From positions 2,051,001 through 2,115,000 of the forward strand of contig NC_020908.1 of assembly GCF_000155735.2 (NCBI RefSeq): a DNA stretch of 64,000 bases, in the 5' to 3' direction. The stretch comes from Octadecabacter arcticus 238. Its GTDB lineage: Bacteria; Pseudomonadota; Alphaproteobacteria; Rhodobacterales; Rhodobacteraceae. Both the position numbers and the translations under genes were made by a program. Each line of letters begins with the position of its first letter. Position 1 is the stretch's first letter. This document shows, piece after piece, positions 57,084 to 64,000 of this stretch. The notes under the pieces are model-generated. The model searched no databases and was not told the origin of the DNA. It saw nothing but the letters and a program-made list of their open reading frames with translations.

Positions 57084-57122
57084 CCCTCTCATCGATCCTG
57101 AAGGATCGACTGCCGGGTGACA
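57084..57122 (-). repeat. 39-bp palindromic mini-insertion, copy 2 (in frame)
   Basis: Minus strand: TGTCA, CCCGGCA, stem GTCGATCC, loop TTCA, GGATCGAT, GAGAGGG. Adds CHPAVDPSGSMRG to the transposase after MSPNERREMI. Confidence 0.7.
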
Positions 57123-57148
57123 GATCATCTCGCGGCGTTCATTCGGGC

Positions 57149-57427
57149 TCATCGCTTTAGCCCTTGTGACAAAAAATCGTTCTCCACCGCCAGCTGACCT
57201 ATCTTGGCGTGCAGGTCCTTGATCTCCCCGTCCTTATTCTCAGCCTTCTTGACCTTGTCGGAAAACACACCTGCCATGCCCTCAATCGCTTGCCGTTTCC
57301 ACGTGCTCACCTGCGTTGGATGCAACTGCCGCTTGGCAGCGATCTCCTGAACCGTCTTGTCACCGCGCAGCGCCTCAAGCGCCACAGCAGCCTTAAACTG
57401 GTCTGAAAAGTGTCGTCGTTTTGTCAT
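57149..57427 (-). CDS. IS3-family OrfA (type III)
   Basis: 92-aa HTH protein: TKRRHFSDQFKAAVALEALR, GDKTVQEIAAKRQLHPTQVS, then a coiled coil (VKKAENKDGEIKDLHAKIGQ). ATG 57427 (MTKRRHF) chosen; ATG 57439 is possible. Overlaps orfB (ATGA). Confidence 0.9.
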   Translation of the reverse strand: MTKRRHFSDQFKAAVALEALRGDKTVQEIAAKRQLHPTQVSTWKRQAIEGMAGVFSDKVKKAENKDGEIKDLHAKIGQLAVENDFLSQGLKR

Positions 57428-57567
57428 TCTCGTATCCATTTATCAGTGTTGGATACATCTTAGCACGCTGTCCAAATTTGCCGGACCACTTCAGTCTAAA
57501 AGTTGAATAAAATTAACACGATGTATGGTTTTTCTTGGCCGCTTCATCCACTAATAACTCATCTGAA

Positions 57568-58098
57568 TTAGGCGTAGTCTCTCGATCCCGCAGCATTTTT
57601 CGCGGCCTGCGTCAAAAGATCTTGCGCGTAATCCCCGACCGATTGGAAGCACACCACTTCAAAACCTGTGTCATGCATCCAGAATGCCGCTGCGACTTGC
57701 GCCATGCGGGTCCGACGGAATTGTCCGACACCAAAGCTATCGGCGTGCAAATCGACGGGACAAAGCCGCGCCAAGACATCGCTCGCATTTTTGCCTGAAA
57801 CGCTGAACACCGCCCGTGCATCAGACACGTCGGCGGCCAAGTAATGCTGACCCTTTAATGTGTCATCAATCTGCGCCACGCTTTTTGCCACATCTGCGTA
57901 GGGCACGACCAGCAGCAATTCATCTGGCGACATCCATGCGACACCCGATGTCACGTCGCCTAGAAATTGGCCCGACGATGGCATCGCCTGCCCCGTGACA
58001 GCCTTGACGGTTTTTTTTATCTGTGCGCTGGTCAAATCGCCACGCAGCGTGATCATTCCACGCGACGTAACGCGCGTTACCTGTGTCAAATCAGACAT
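57568..58098 (-). CDS. soxG: sarcosine oxidase gamma subunit
   Basis: 176-aa SoxG: ITLRGDLTSAQIKKTVKAVT, WMSPDELLLVVP, DVSDARAVFSVSGKNASDVLARLCPVDL, HDTGFEVVCFQSVGDYAQDLL. Small GcvT-like subunit of heterotetrameric sarcosine oxidase. Overlaps soxA by 8 bp; start ATG 58098 (MSDLTQVTRV). Confidence 0.93.
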   Translation of the reverse strand: MSDLTQVTRVTSRGMITLRGDLTSAQIKKTVKAVTGQAMPSSGQFLGDVTSGVAWMSPDELLLVVPYADVAKSVAQIDDTLKGQHYLAADVSDARAVFSVSGKNASDVLARLCPVDLHADSFGVGQFRRTRMAQVAAAFWMHDTGFEVVCFQSVGDYAQDLLTQAAKNAAGSRDYA

Positions 58099-61000
58099 TC
58101 TGCTTCTCCCCAGTTGGGTCATAGAAAACCGCATTCACAATCTTGGCCTGAACTTCTGTGCCGTCAATTTTTGGGAAGGTAATCACCTCACCCATACGAT
58201 CTGGGCCGTTGTGAACCAGCCCCATCGCAATGCCACGTTCCAAGTTCGCGGAATAATACGTCGACGTGATGCGCCCTTGGGTATTGCGCTGCCCGTTCGA
58301 ATTTTTGCCGTCTGCAACGGCATAAGCCCCGTCTGGAATGACCGATTTGTCCGTGCTCTCCAGCCCGACCAGTTTCCAACGGTTCGGATCAACCATGTGA
58401 CTGCGCAACTGGCCTCGCTTGCCCAAGAAGTCCTCCTTCTTTTTGGAAATCGCCCATGACAGCCCAAGATCTTGCGGGATAACCGTGCCGTCGGTCTCAT
58501 CACCGATCATGATAAAGCCCTTTTCAGCGCGAAGGACGTGAAGACATTCGGTGCCGTAAGGCATGATCCCGAATTCCTGACCCGCTTCATATAGCGCGTC
58601 CCAGAACGCCGCGCCTTCGCTGGCTTTCACCGCTATTTCATAGGACAATTCGCCGGAGAACGAGATACGAAAGGCGCGGCATTTGAACCCGCCGATGTCA
58701 CCATTGGCCCACTGCATAAACGGCAACGCCTCAGCGCTCAAATCCATTCCGCCCAGCTTTTCCAACAGCTTACGAGCGTTCGGGCCAACAACGGCGACCT
58801 GCGCGTATTGTTCTGTCACATTGGCAACATAGACGTTCCAGTCCCACCATTCGGTTTGCAACCATTCTTCCATATGCGCATGCACCGTGTCCGCGCCGCC
58901 AGTGGTGGTGTGGCACAGCCAAGTGTCGTCATCGATGCGTGCAACCACACCGTCATCGCTTAGGAACCCGTTTTCACCACACATCAAACCGTAGCGACAT
59001 TTGCCGACAGGCAGCGTCGACATCATGTTGGTGTACATCATATCAAGAAATTTGCCCGCATCGGGGCCTTTGACAATCAGCTTACCCAGCGTTGATGCAT
59101 CCAGCAGGCCAAGGTTGTCGCGAGTGTTCTTGACCTCACGGTTGACCGCATCCTCGATGCTCTCATCGTCGCGCTGATAGGTGTAGACACGGCGCCACTG
59201 ACCGACAGGTTCCCAGTAGGCCCCGTTCTTGTCGGACCAGGCGTAAATCGGCGTCTTGCGAAAAGGTTGGAACAAATCGCCGCGCGCTTCGCCGCCAATA
59301 GAACCAAGGGAGATCGGCGTATAAGGTGGGCGGAATGTCGTCGTGCCGGTTGCAGGGATCGCCTGCCCCAATGCGTCCGACAACACTGCCAATCCGTTGA
59401 TGTTACTCAGCTTTCCCTGATCCGTCGCCATGCCCAGCGTGGTATATCGCTTGGTGTGCTCAACGCTTTCATAGCCTTCTTGTGCGGCCAATTGCACGTC
59501 GCTGACTTTGACGTCGTTCTGATAATCCAGCCACATCTTCGAGCGTAGTTTGTACCCAGCCCCCTGCGGCATGATCCAGACAGGCATCATCGCGGCCTCA
59601 ACTGGCGCGTCGCCTTTTGCAGCTTTACCACCTTTGCCCTTGGCCCCTGCCAGTTTTGCTGCAGCGGCACCCGCATCGTGGCCATTTACCAGACAATCGC
59701 AGGTGGTCATGGCGCCGTGGGCGATGCCCGCAGTCGACACAAAACCGGTCCCGTCAGCGCCCAGTGGTGGACGCGACGGATCGGGGCGGAAATGACTTTG
59801 ACCCTCATCCCAGATCAATTTGCCGCCGCAATGAGACCACAAGTGAACCACTGGCGACCAGCCGCCGGACATAGCCACAACGTCACAATTGATTTCTTCC
59901 AGCACACCGCCGCCTTCGCCCGCTTGCGAACAGATCGCCACACCAGTGACGCGCTTGCCGCCGTGGACCGAACTGATGGCTTTGCCGTACAAAATCCGAA
60001 TGCCAAGTGCGGCTGCCTCGCTCGCCAATGGTCCGGCCACCAAGCGCGTATCGATGATCGCCGGAACATCTAGGCCCGCCTGTTTCATAGCGATTGCGGT
60101 GCGGTAGGCGTCGTCGTTGTTGGTGACTACAACGGTGCGATCCCCGACAGATGTGCCAAAGTTAACGGCATAGTCACGCACGGCAGACGCCAACATAACG
60201 CCCGGAATATCGTTTCCTGCAAACGACAAGGGCCGTTCAATCGCGCCAGTTGCTGTCACGATTTGCTTGGCACGAATGCGCCACAACCGATGCCGCGGGC
60301 CAGTTTTGTCGGTCAAATGGTCGGTCAGTCGTTCGTATGCCAGTGCATAGCCGTGATCGTAAACGCCTGCCCCCATGCAGCGGGCCACGACGGTAACATT
60401 GTCCAACTTTTCAAGTTCTTGCAGGGCCTTCTTCACCCATGCGTCAGCATCCATGCCATCAATCTGCGCACCATCAACGGGCGCACGCCCCCCCCAATGG
60501 GCGGTCTGTTCAACCAATAATGTCCGTGCCCCAGCACGGCCCGCAGCCAATGCCGCCGACAGGCCTGCGATCCCGCCGCCAACAACCATGACGTCCACAT
60601 GAGCATAAAAATGTTCGTAAATATCCGCGTCGCGATCTTTCGGCGCTTTGCCGAGACCAGCAGCATGTCGAATGATCGGCTCATACACGTGCTTCCACAT
60701 CGGGCGCGGATGGATGAACATCTTGTAATAAAAACCCGCAGGCATAAAACGCCCTAGCTTGGCGTTCACCGCGCCCACATCAAATTCAAGTGACGGCCAA
60801 TGGTTTTGCGATGACGCCTCAAGCCCATCAAACAGATCCTGTGTTGTCACCCGTTGGTTGGGTTCAAAATGCCCGCCAACGCCAAGATTTACCAAGCCGT
60901 TCGGTTCTTCTGCACCGGACGCTACAATGCCACGCGGACGGTGGTATTTGAACGACCGACCGACCAGCATTTGATCATTGGCAAGCAAGGCTGACGCCAG

Positions 61001-61114
61001 CGTGTCGCCCTCAAACCCATGCATCGTTTTGCCGTTGAATGTAAAGCTGACGGCGTGGTCGCGGTTGACCAGACGGCCACCGCCAAAAACAGTTTTTCCC
61101 AGTCGCGTGCTCAT
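58091..61114 (-). CDS. soxA: sarcosine oxidase alpha subunit
   Basis: 1007-aa SoxA. N-terminal 2Fe-2S-like/ferredoxin-fold segment (VSFTFNGKTMHGFEGDTLAS; SFKYHRPRGIVASG), NAD-binding Rossmann domain DVMVVGGGIAGLSAALAAGR, and C-terminal GcvT folate domain (FRISFSGELSYEIAVKASEG; LHVLRAEKGFIMIGDETDG). Binds NAD and tetrahydrofolate; with SoxB oxidises sarcosine to glycine and 5,10-methylene-THF. Overlaps soxD by 4 bp. Confidence 0.97.
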   Translation of the reverse strand: MSTRLGKTVFGGGRLVNRDHAVSFTFNGKTMHGFEGDTLASALLANDQMLVGRSFKYHRPRGIVASGAEEPNGLVNLGVGGHFEPNQRVTTQDLFDGLEASSQNHWPSLEFDVGAVNAKLGRFMPAGFYYKMFIHPRPMWKHVYEPIIRHAAGLGKAPKDRDADIYEHFYAHVDVMVVGGGIAGLSAALAAGRAGARTLLVEQTAHWGGRAPVDGAQIDGMDADAWVKKALQELEKLDNVTVVARCMGAGVYDHGYALAYERLTDHLTDKTGPRHRLWRIRAKQIVTATGAIERPLSFAGNDIPGVMLASAVRDYAVNFGTSVGDRTVVVTNNDDAYRTAIAMKQAGLDVPAIIDTRLVAGPLASEAAALGIRILYGKAISSVHGGKRVTGVAICSQAGEGGGVLEEINCDVVAMSGGWSPVVHLWSHCGGKLIWDEGQSHFRPDPSRPPLGADGTGFVSTAGIAHGAMTTCDCLVNGHDAGAAAAKLAGAKGKGGKAAKGDAPVEAAMMPVWIMPQGAGYKLRSKMWLDYQNDVKVSDVQLAAQEGYESVEHTKRYTTLGMATDQGKLSNINGLAVLSDALGQAIPATGTTTFRPPYTPISLGSIGGEARGDLFQPFRKTPIYAWSDKNGAYWEPVGQWRRVYTYQRDDESIEDAVNREVKNTRDNLGLLDASTLGKLIVKGPDAGKFLDMMYTNMMSTLPVGKCRYGLMCGENGFLSDDGVVARIDDDTWLCHTTTGGADTVHAHMEEWLQTEWWDWNVYVANVTEQYAQVAVVGPNARKLLEKLGGMDLSAEALPFMQWANGDIGGFKCRAFRISFSGELSYEIAVKASEGAAFWDALYEAGQEFGIMPYGTECLHVLRAEKGFIMIGDETDGTVIPQDLGLSWAISKKKEDFLGKRGQLRSHMVDPNRWKLVGLESTDKSVIPDGAYAVADGKNSNGQRNTQGRITSTYYSANLERGIAMGLVHNGPDRMGEVITFPKIDGTEVQAKIVNAVFYDPTGEKQNV

Positions 61115-61452
61115 GTCGCGGCCGCCCCGAATTCACGCCAGCTCCACTCGGGACGCTTGGCTTTGATCTTATCAACCAACTCTTTGGGCGGCTCTAACGA
61201 CTGCGCGCTGTAGGTGCCAAACACCTCCAACGTCATCGTGCAGCGCGCCGCGTGAAACCACTTGCCGCACCCAAAGCTGTGCCGCCAACGTTCCAGATGC
61301 ACACCCTTGGGGTTTTCGCGCATAAACAAATAGCCCTCAAACGCTTCGTCGTCTGATCCCGGCCCAAAGCGTTTCAAATGCGCTTCGCCGCCTGCATGCA
61401 GTTCGGTTTCATCGGCGTGTACCCCGCAATAGGGACATTCAAGGATCAGCAT
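61111..61452 (-). CDS. soxD: sarcosine oxidase delta subunit
   Basis: 113-aa SoxD with a zinc site near the N-terminus (ECPYCGVHADETELHAGGEAH). Also LFMRENPKGVHLERWRHSFG and WFHAARCTMTLEV, which are family hallmarks. First of the soxD-soxA-soxG run; a terminator-like hairpin lies 45 bp upstream of its start. Confidence 0.96.
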   Translation of the reverse strand: MLILECPYCGVHADETELHAGGEAHLKRFGPGSDDEAFEGYLFMRENPKGVHLERWRHSFGCGKWFHAARCTMTLEVFGTYSAQSLEPPKELVDKIKAKRPEWSWREFGAAAT

Positions 61453-61497
61453 GGCTGGCCTCCAGCAAGGTGTTTGATTTCAGTTCGTTGGAACGAC

Positions 61498-61526
61498 AAA
61501 AGGCCGGCCCCCGTGGGGGAGTCGGC
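61498..61526 (-). terminator. terminator-like hairpin between the small membrane gene and soxD
   Basis: Minus strand GCCGACTCCCCC / GGGGGCCGGC with a 2-base loop region, followed by CTTTTG. The T-tract is short; it may be partial termination inside the sox cluster. Confidence 0.5.
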
Positions 61527-61560
61527 TATTAGTGATCGCAGAGTGATGGATTTTGGGGCG

Positions 61561-61776
61561 TTATTCGCTGGGCAACGGTGCTGGCTCAACAACGGGTGCT
61601 GTGCTTGGGTCTTGCTCAAGCGGTAACGCTGCGCCACCGAACACAGCATAAAGCACAACAAGCACGATGACGACGCCCACGAGAATGAACCCCACACCGC
61701 CCATGCCAGATCCTTGGCCTGTGAGAACCCTGTGCGAACGGTCGGGTGCCGGTTTTGAGAAATCGTAGTCAGCCAT
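61561..61776 (-). CDS. small single-TM protein in the sox cluster
   Basis: 71 aa. One membrane helix (GVGFILVGVVIVLVVLYAVF) after a short hydrophilic N-terminus (MADYDFSKPAPDRSHR) and followed by a Pro/Ala/Glu-rich tail. CAGGAGG ribosome-binding site 8 bp before ATG 61776. Unrecognised; its place between soxB and soxD suggests, but does not show, a link to sarcosine oxidation. Confidence 0.7.
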   Translation of the reverse strand: MADYDFSKPAPDRSHRVLTGQGSGMGGVGFILVGVVIVLVVLYAVFGGAALPLEQDPSTAPVVEPAPLPSE

Positions 61777-61918
61777 TTCAAGTCCTCCTGTTTGGGTGAG
61801 GCTAGAATGGCGGTTTTGGCCCGCGTTGGAATATAAGCGAAAATCGCCACACGGTTTGGGCGGGAGGTGGCCGGATTGACGGGGTTAGATCGGCCAGAGT
61901 CTGCCGGATGATCGATGT

Positions 61919-62380
61919 TCAGTAACATATTCGCCACCCGTTTCCGTTGACCATACAGTGGAACAAGTCTCCGTAGCCCCATTGTAGGGTGCCAATTACA
62001 GCAAACGTAAGCTCCAGAAATAGAACTCGATTTCGTGCGAATTCGAAGGCTTGATCGACAACTCCTCCGTCTTCAAGAGTGTCTCGGAAATGTTCTTCTG
62101 CACTTCTTAGTTTAATCCGGACTTCTACATTGGAGGCTGGGAGTGACCTCAACTCACTGATTGCATCCAGCTCTTTGAAACTCAGTTTTGAGTACTTGTC
62201 CGAGATATGCAGGAGAACGCGATTTGAAAATACCAGAGTCACAATTGCGACGGCGACCAAAACGCTCCCAAGGCGTTGAAACCCCGAAGGATCGAGGAGC
62301 CAAAAGCTCACACTTTCTAAGGCAACAAACAATAGCAATACCAGCGCAAAGCCCACTTGAGAGAGGACGAACTTTATCAA
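61919..62380 (-). CDS. hypothetical two-TM protein coupled to soxB
   Basis: 153 aa from a TTG start that overlaps the soxB stop (TTGA). Two hydrophobic segments (VLSQVGFALVLLLFVALESV; LGSVLVAVAIVTLVF), a charged middle (KYSKLSFKELDAISELRSLP ... VEVRIKLRSAEEHFRDTLED) and a third weakly hydrophobic stretch (LFLELTFAVIGTLQWGYGDL). Base composition is visibly less GC-rich than the sox genes, hinting at a later arrival. No family recognised; the start could be different. Confidence 0.6.
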   Translation of the reverse strand: MIKFVLSQVGFALVLLLFVALESVSFWLLDPSGFQRLGSVLVAVAIVTLVFSNRVLLHISDKYSKLSFKELDAISELRSLPASNVEVRIKLRSAEEHFRDTLEDGGVVDQAFEFARNRVLFLELTFAVIGTLQWGYGDLFHCMVNGNGWRICY

Positions 62381-63621
62381 TGCGCCACACCCGCAGCCAC
62401 TGACTCATCGATAAACTTACCTTCACGGAACCGGTACATGCTGAACTCATCCGTCAGCGGTGACGCGCCTTTGGCCATCAGTTCTGCCATTGCAAACCCT
62501 GACCCCGGAATAGCCTTGAACCCGCCAGTGCCCCAGCCGCAGTTCACAAACACGCCTTCAACTGGCGTTTTGCTCAGGATGGGTGAACGATCCCCCGTCA
62601 CATCAACGATCCCGCCCCATTGGCGCAACATCTTCAGGCGGCTCAGGATCGGGAACGTCTCATTGAGGGCCCGTACAGTTTCCTCAACATGGTGGAACGA
62701 TCCGCGCTGGGTGTAGTTGTTAAACCCGTCCGTGCCGCCGCCGATGACCATTTCGCCCTTGTCGGACTGGGACAAATAGCCGTGGACCGTGTTGGCCATC
62801 ACAACGATATCCATGCAGGGCTTGATCGGTTCAGACACCAACGCCTGCAACGCCACACTTTCCATCGGCAGACGGAAACCCGCCATTTCAGCCAACGTAC
62901 TGGCGTGACCGGCCACAACCATACCCAGTTTATCGCAATCGATCGCCCCTTTGGTGGTTTCGACACCCACAACCTTACCATCCTGCGTACGCACGCCTTT
63001 GACTTCGCATTGCTGGATAATATCCATGCCCATATCCGAACACGCGCGGGCATAGCCCCACGCCACCGCGTCATGGCGCGCAGTGCCGCCACGTGCCTGC
63101 CACAGACCGCCCAGGACCGGGTAACGCGGCCCTTCGATGTTCATGATCGGACACAATTCCTTGACCCGCGCAGGATTGATCCATTCTGTTGTCACACCTT
63201 GCAACGCGTTAGCGTGCGCTGTGCGCTGGTATCCACGCACTTCGTGATGGGTCTGCGCCAACATGATCACGCCGCGTGGGCTGAACATCACGTTGTAGTT
63301 CAAATCTTGCGACATGGTTTCATACAGGCTGCGCGACTTTTCATAAATCGCCGCAGACGGATCCTGCAAATAGTTCGACCGGATAATCGTGGTGTTGCGC
63401 CCAGTATTGCCGCCGCCGAGCCAGCCCTTTTCGATCACTGCCACATTGGTGATGCCGCAATGCTTGCCCAGATGCCACGCCGTCGCCAAGCCATGCCCAC
63501 CCGCACCAACGATAATGACGTCGTATTTCTTCTTTGGGGTTGGCGCGCGCCAGTGACGTTCCCATCCAGAATGGTAACGTGTGGCTTCGCGAGCGATGGC
63601 AAAGGCGGAAAATCGGCGCAT
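62377..63621 (-). CDS. soxB: sarcosine oxidase beta subunit
   Basis: 414-aa SoxB flavoprotein: N-terminus MRRFSAFAIAREATRYHSGW, FAD motif YDVIIVGAGGHGLATAWHL, GGGNTGRNTTIIRSNYL, and GGTARHDAVAWGYARA, whose His corresponds to the FMN attachment site of the family. INCGWGTGGFKAIPGSG-type ending (FVNCGWGTGGFKAIPGSG) intact. First gene of the cluster; normally followed directly by soxD, here separated by two extra genes. Confidence 0.97.
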   Translation of the reverse strand: MRRFSAFAIAREATRYHSGWERHWRAPTPKKKYDVIIVGAGGHGLATAWHLGKHCGITNVAVIEKGWLGGGNTGRNTTIIRSNYLQDPSAAIYEKSRSLYETMSQDLNYNVMFSPRGVIMLAQTHHEVRGYQRTAHANALQGVTTEWINPARVKELCPIMNIEGPRYPVLGGLWQARGGTARHDAVAWGYARACSDMGMDIIQQCEVKGVRTQDGKVVGVETTKGAIDCDKLGMVVAGHASTLAEMAGFRLPMESVALQALVSEPIKPCMDIVVMANTVHGYLSQSDKGEMVIGGGTDGFNNYTQRGSFHHVEETVRALNETFPILSRLKMLRQWGGIVDVTGDRSPILSKTPVEGVFVNCGWGTGGFKAIPGSGFAMAELMAKGASPLTDEFSMYRFREGKFIDESVAAGVAH

Positions 63622-63809
63622 GTCGGGTTCCCCAGAGTCAGAAAATCATTAACTCTGGTTCTGCGCCGTTCCATAGAAAAGAGGATACTCCGCGCGGCAC
63701 TTCAGTACACATTTACGACAACGCGCGTAATGGTCGCATGGCTATGGACGATTGACCCTTTTGTGGGGCGCGCCAAACAACTACTTCTTACGCAATGACA
63801 GGACCTATC

Positions 63810-64000
63810 ATGATCTTCGGACTTATTTGCATTGCACTTACAGCGCTTTCGATTGCGGCTGTGTTGGCCCCGCTGTGGCGCGGCGACGGGCCAGATGCCA
63901 CGCCTGTTTTTGGTGCTGATACCGATATCGATATCTACCGCGACCAATTGGCCGAAGTGGACCGCGATTTGGCCCGCGGCGTGCTCGATTCGATCGAGGC
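63810..64000 (+). CDS. ccmI: cytochrome c biogenesis protein CcmI, N-terminal part (runs off window)
   Basis: First 63 residues: membrane anchor (IFGLICIALTALSIAAVLAP) then IYRDQLAEVDRDLARGVLDS, the CcmI/CycH signature. CcmI guides apocytochrome c to the haem ligation machinery. An in-frame ATG at 63795 is also possible; 63810 follows an AGGAC ribosome-binding site. The gene continues beyond base 64000. Confidence 0.85.
   Translation, partial: MIFGLICIALTALSIAAVLAPLWRGDGPDATPVFGADTDIDIYRDQLAEVDRDLARGVLDSIE

Larger units (their letters stand above)
56221..57152 (-). pseudogene. IS3-family OrfB disrupted by a palindromic insertion (type III)
   Basis: Starts MSPNERREMI at 57152 and reads ELSLTRQCKLLKISRSSIYY, FFGSRQIAAYLPQSGFSAG to LMGVMGLQAI. 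A 38-bp insert at 56794-56831 then shifts the frame (false end at 56733). In the other frame it resumes YKGPNTSKKHPEHHIYPYLL, NQVWCSDITYIPVKNG, EITNTDQGSQYTGSGW, FIERLWRSLKQEAAYL to the stop at 56221. An earlier 39-bp insert (57084-57122) keeps the frame and adds 13 residues. DDE motifs are otherwise intact. Confidence 0.88.
56160..57493 (-). mobile_element. IS3-family element type III
   Basis: 1.33 kb bounded by inverted repeats TGAAGTGGTCC with a nearby GGACAG block (56160 on, and reversed up to 57493). orfA and orfB overlap by 4 bp. No clear 3-bp duplication. Carries two short palindromic insertions in orfB. Confidence 0.85.

Noticed and set aside
62620..63798. 392-codon open frame antisense to soxB
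   Set aside because: Reverse-frame artefact; soxB has complete family motifs.

Overview
The window looks like chromosome of a marine alphaproteobacterium of the Roseobacter group (Rhodobacteraceae). Pointers are the sarcosine oxidase soxBDAG genes with dimethylglycine dehydrogenase paralogues, a Mg-type HemB, a pseudouridine kinase/glycosidase pair, an LMW-phosphatase-type arsC followed by an aquaporin, and the gene style throughout. The density of insertion sequences is extreme: members of at least eight IS families, many nested, in about 24 kb of the 64 kb. That would fit an IS-swollen genome such as Octadecabacter, but the genus is an inference, not something read from a marker gene.

Layout. 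1-7.2 kb: the 3' part of katG, a five-gene branched-chain-amino-acid-type ABC importer operon (livG-livF-livH-livM-livK-like) with 4-bp overlaps at two junctions, and a peroxidase-related AhpD-like protein. 7.2-27.2 kb: a mobile-element-dominated region. It holds an ISNCY-like remnant, an IS66 element with an 8-bp target duplication, a LuxR-type regulator split by an IS256 element (9-bp duplication), a probable 6S-like RNA, the essential tsf and rpsB genes, an IS481-like element, an IS4 element split by two different IS3 elements, a diguanylate cyclase remnant, a HupE/DUF4198 metal-uptake pair, a second inverted copy of one IS3 element, and a lipid-acyltransferase remnant carrying IS630, which itself carries an IS200.

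27.3-52.1 kb: mostly intact chromosomal genes. These are an acyltransferase, psuK-psuG, a DUF502 protein, patatin plus 3-hydroxybutyrate dehydrogenase, a predicted ~75-nt small RNA divergent from a YejA-like binding protein, arsC-aquaporin, a small gene split by a second IS200 copy, an acyl-CoA synthetase/DsbA-like/MFS run, mfd, hemB, a SYLF lipoprotein, two divergent dimethylglycine-dehydrogenase-type flavoproteins and a MobA-like transferase. 52.3-57.5 kb: a second IS patch (IS3 copy 2, IS6 remnant, a third IS3 type) with a flavodoxin-like gene and a decayed nnrD. 57.6-63.6 kb: sarcosine oxidase genes, with two extra membrane-protein genes between soxB and soxD. The window ends inside ccmI.

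How it works together. The dimethylglycine dehydrogenases and the heterotetrameric sarcosine oxidase form successive demethylation steps (dimethylglycine to sarcosine to glycine, methyl groups to tetrahydrofolate) expected for a glycine-betaine user. Two predictions stand out. One is a compact minus-strand sRNA at about 33.06-33.13 kb with promoter, hairpin and terminator all visible. The other is a pair of 38-39-bp palindromic insertions inside an IS3 transposase (56.8 and 57.1 kb) that share fixed flanks but have different, fully complementary stems.
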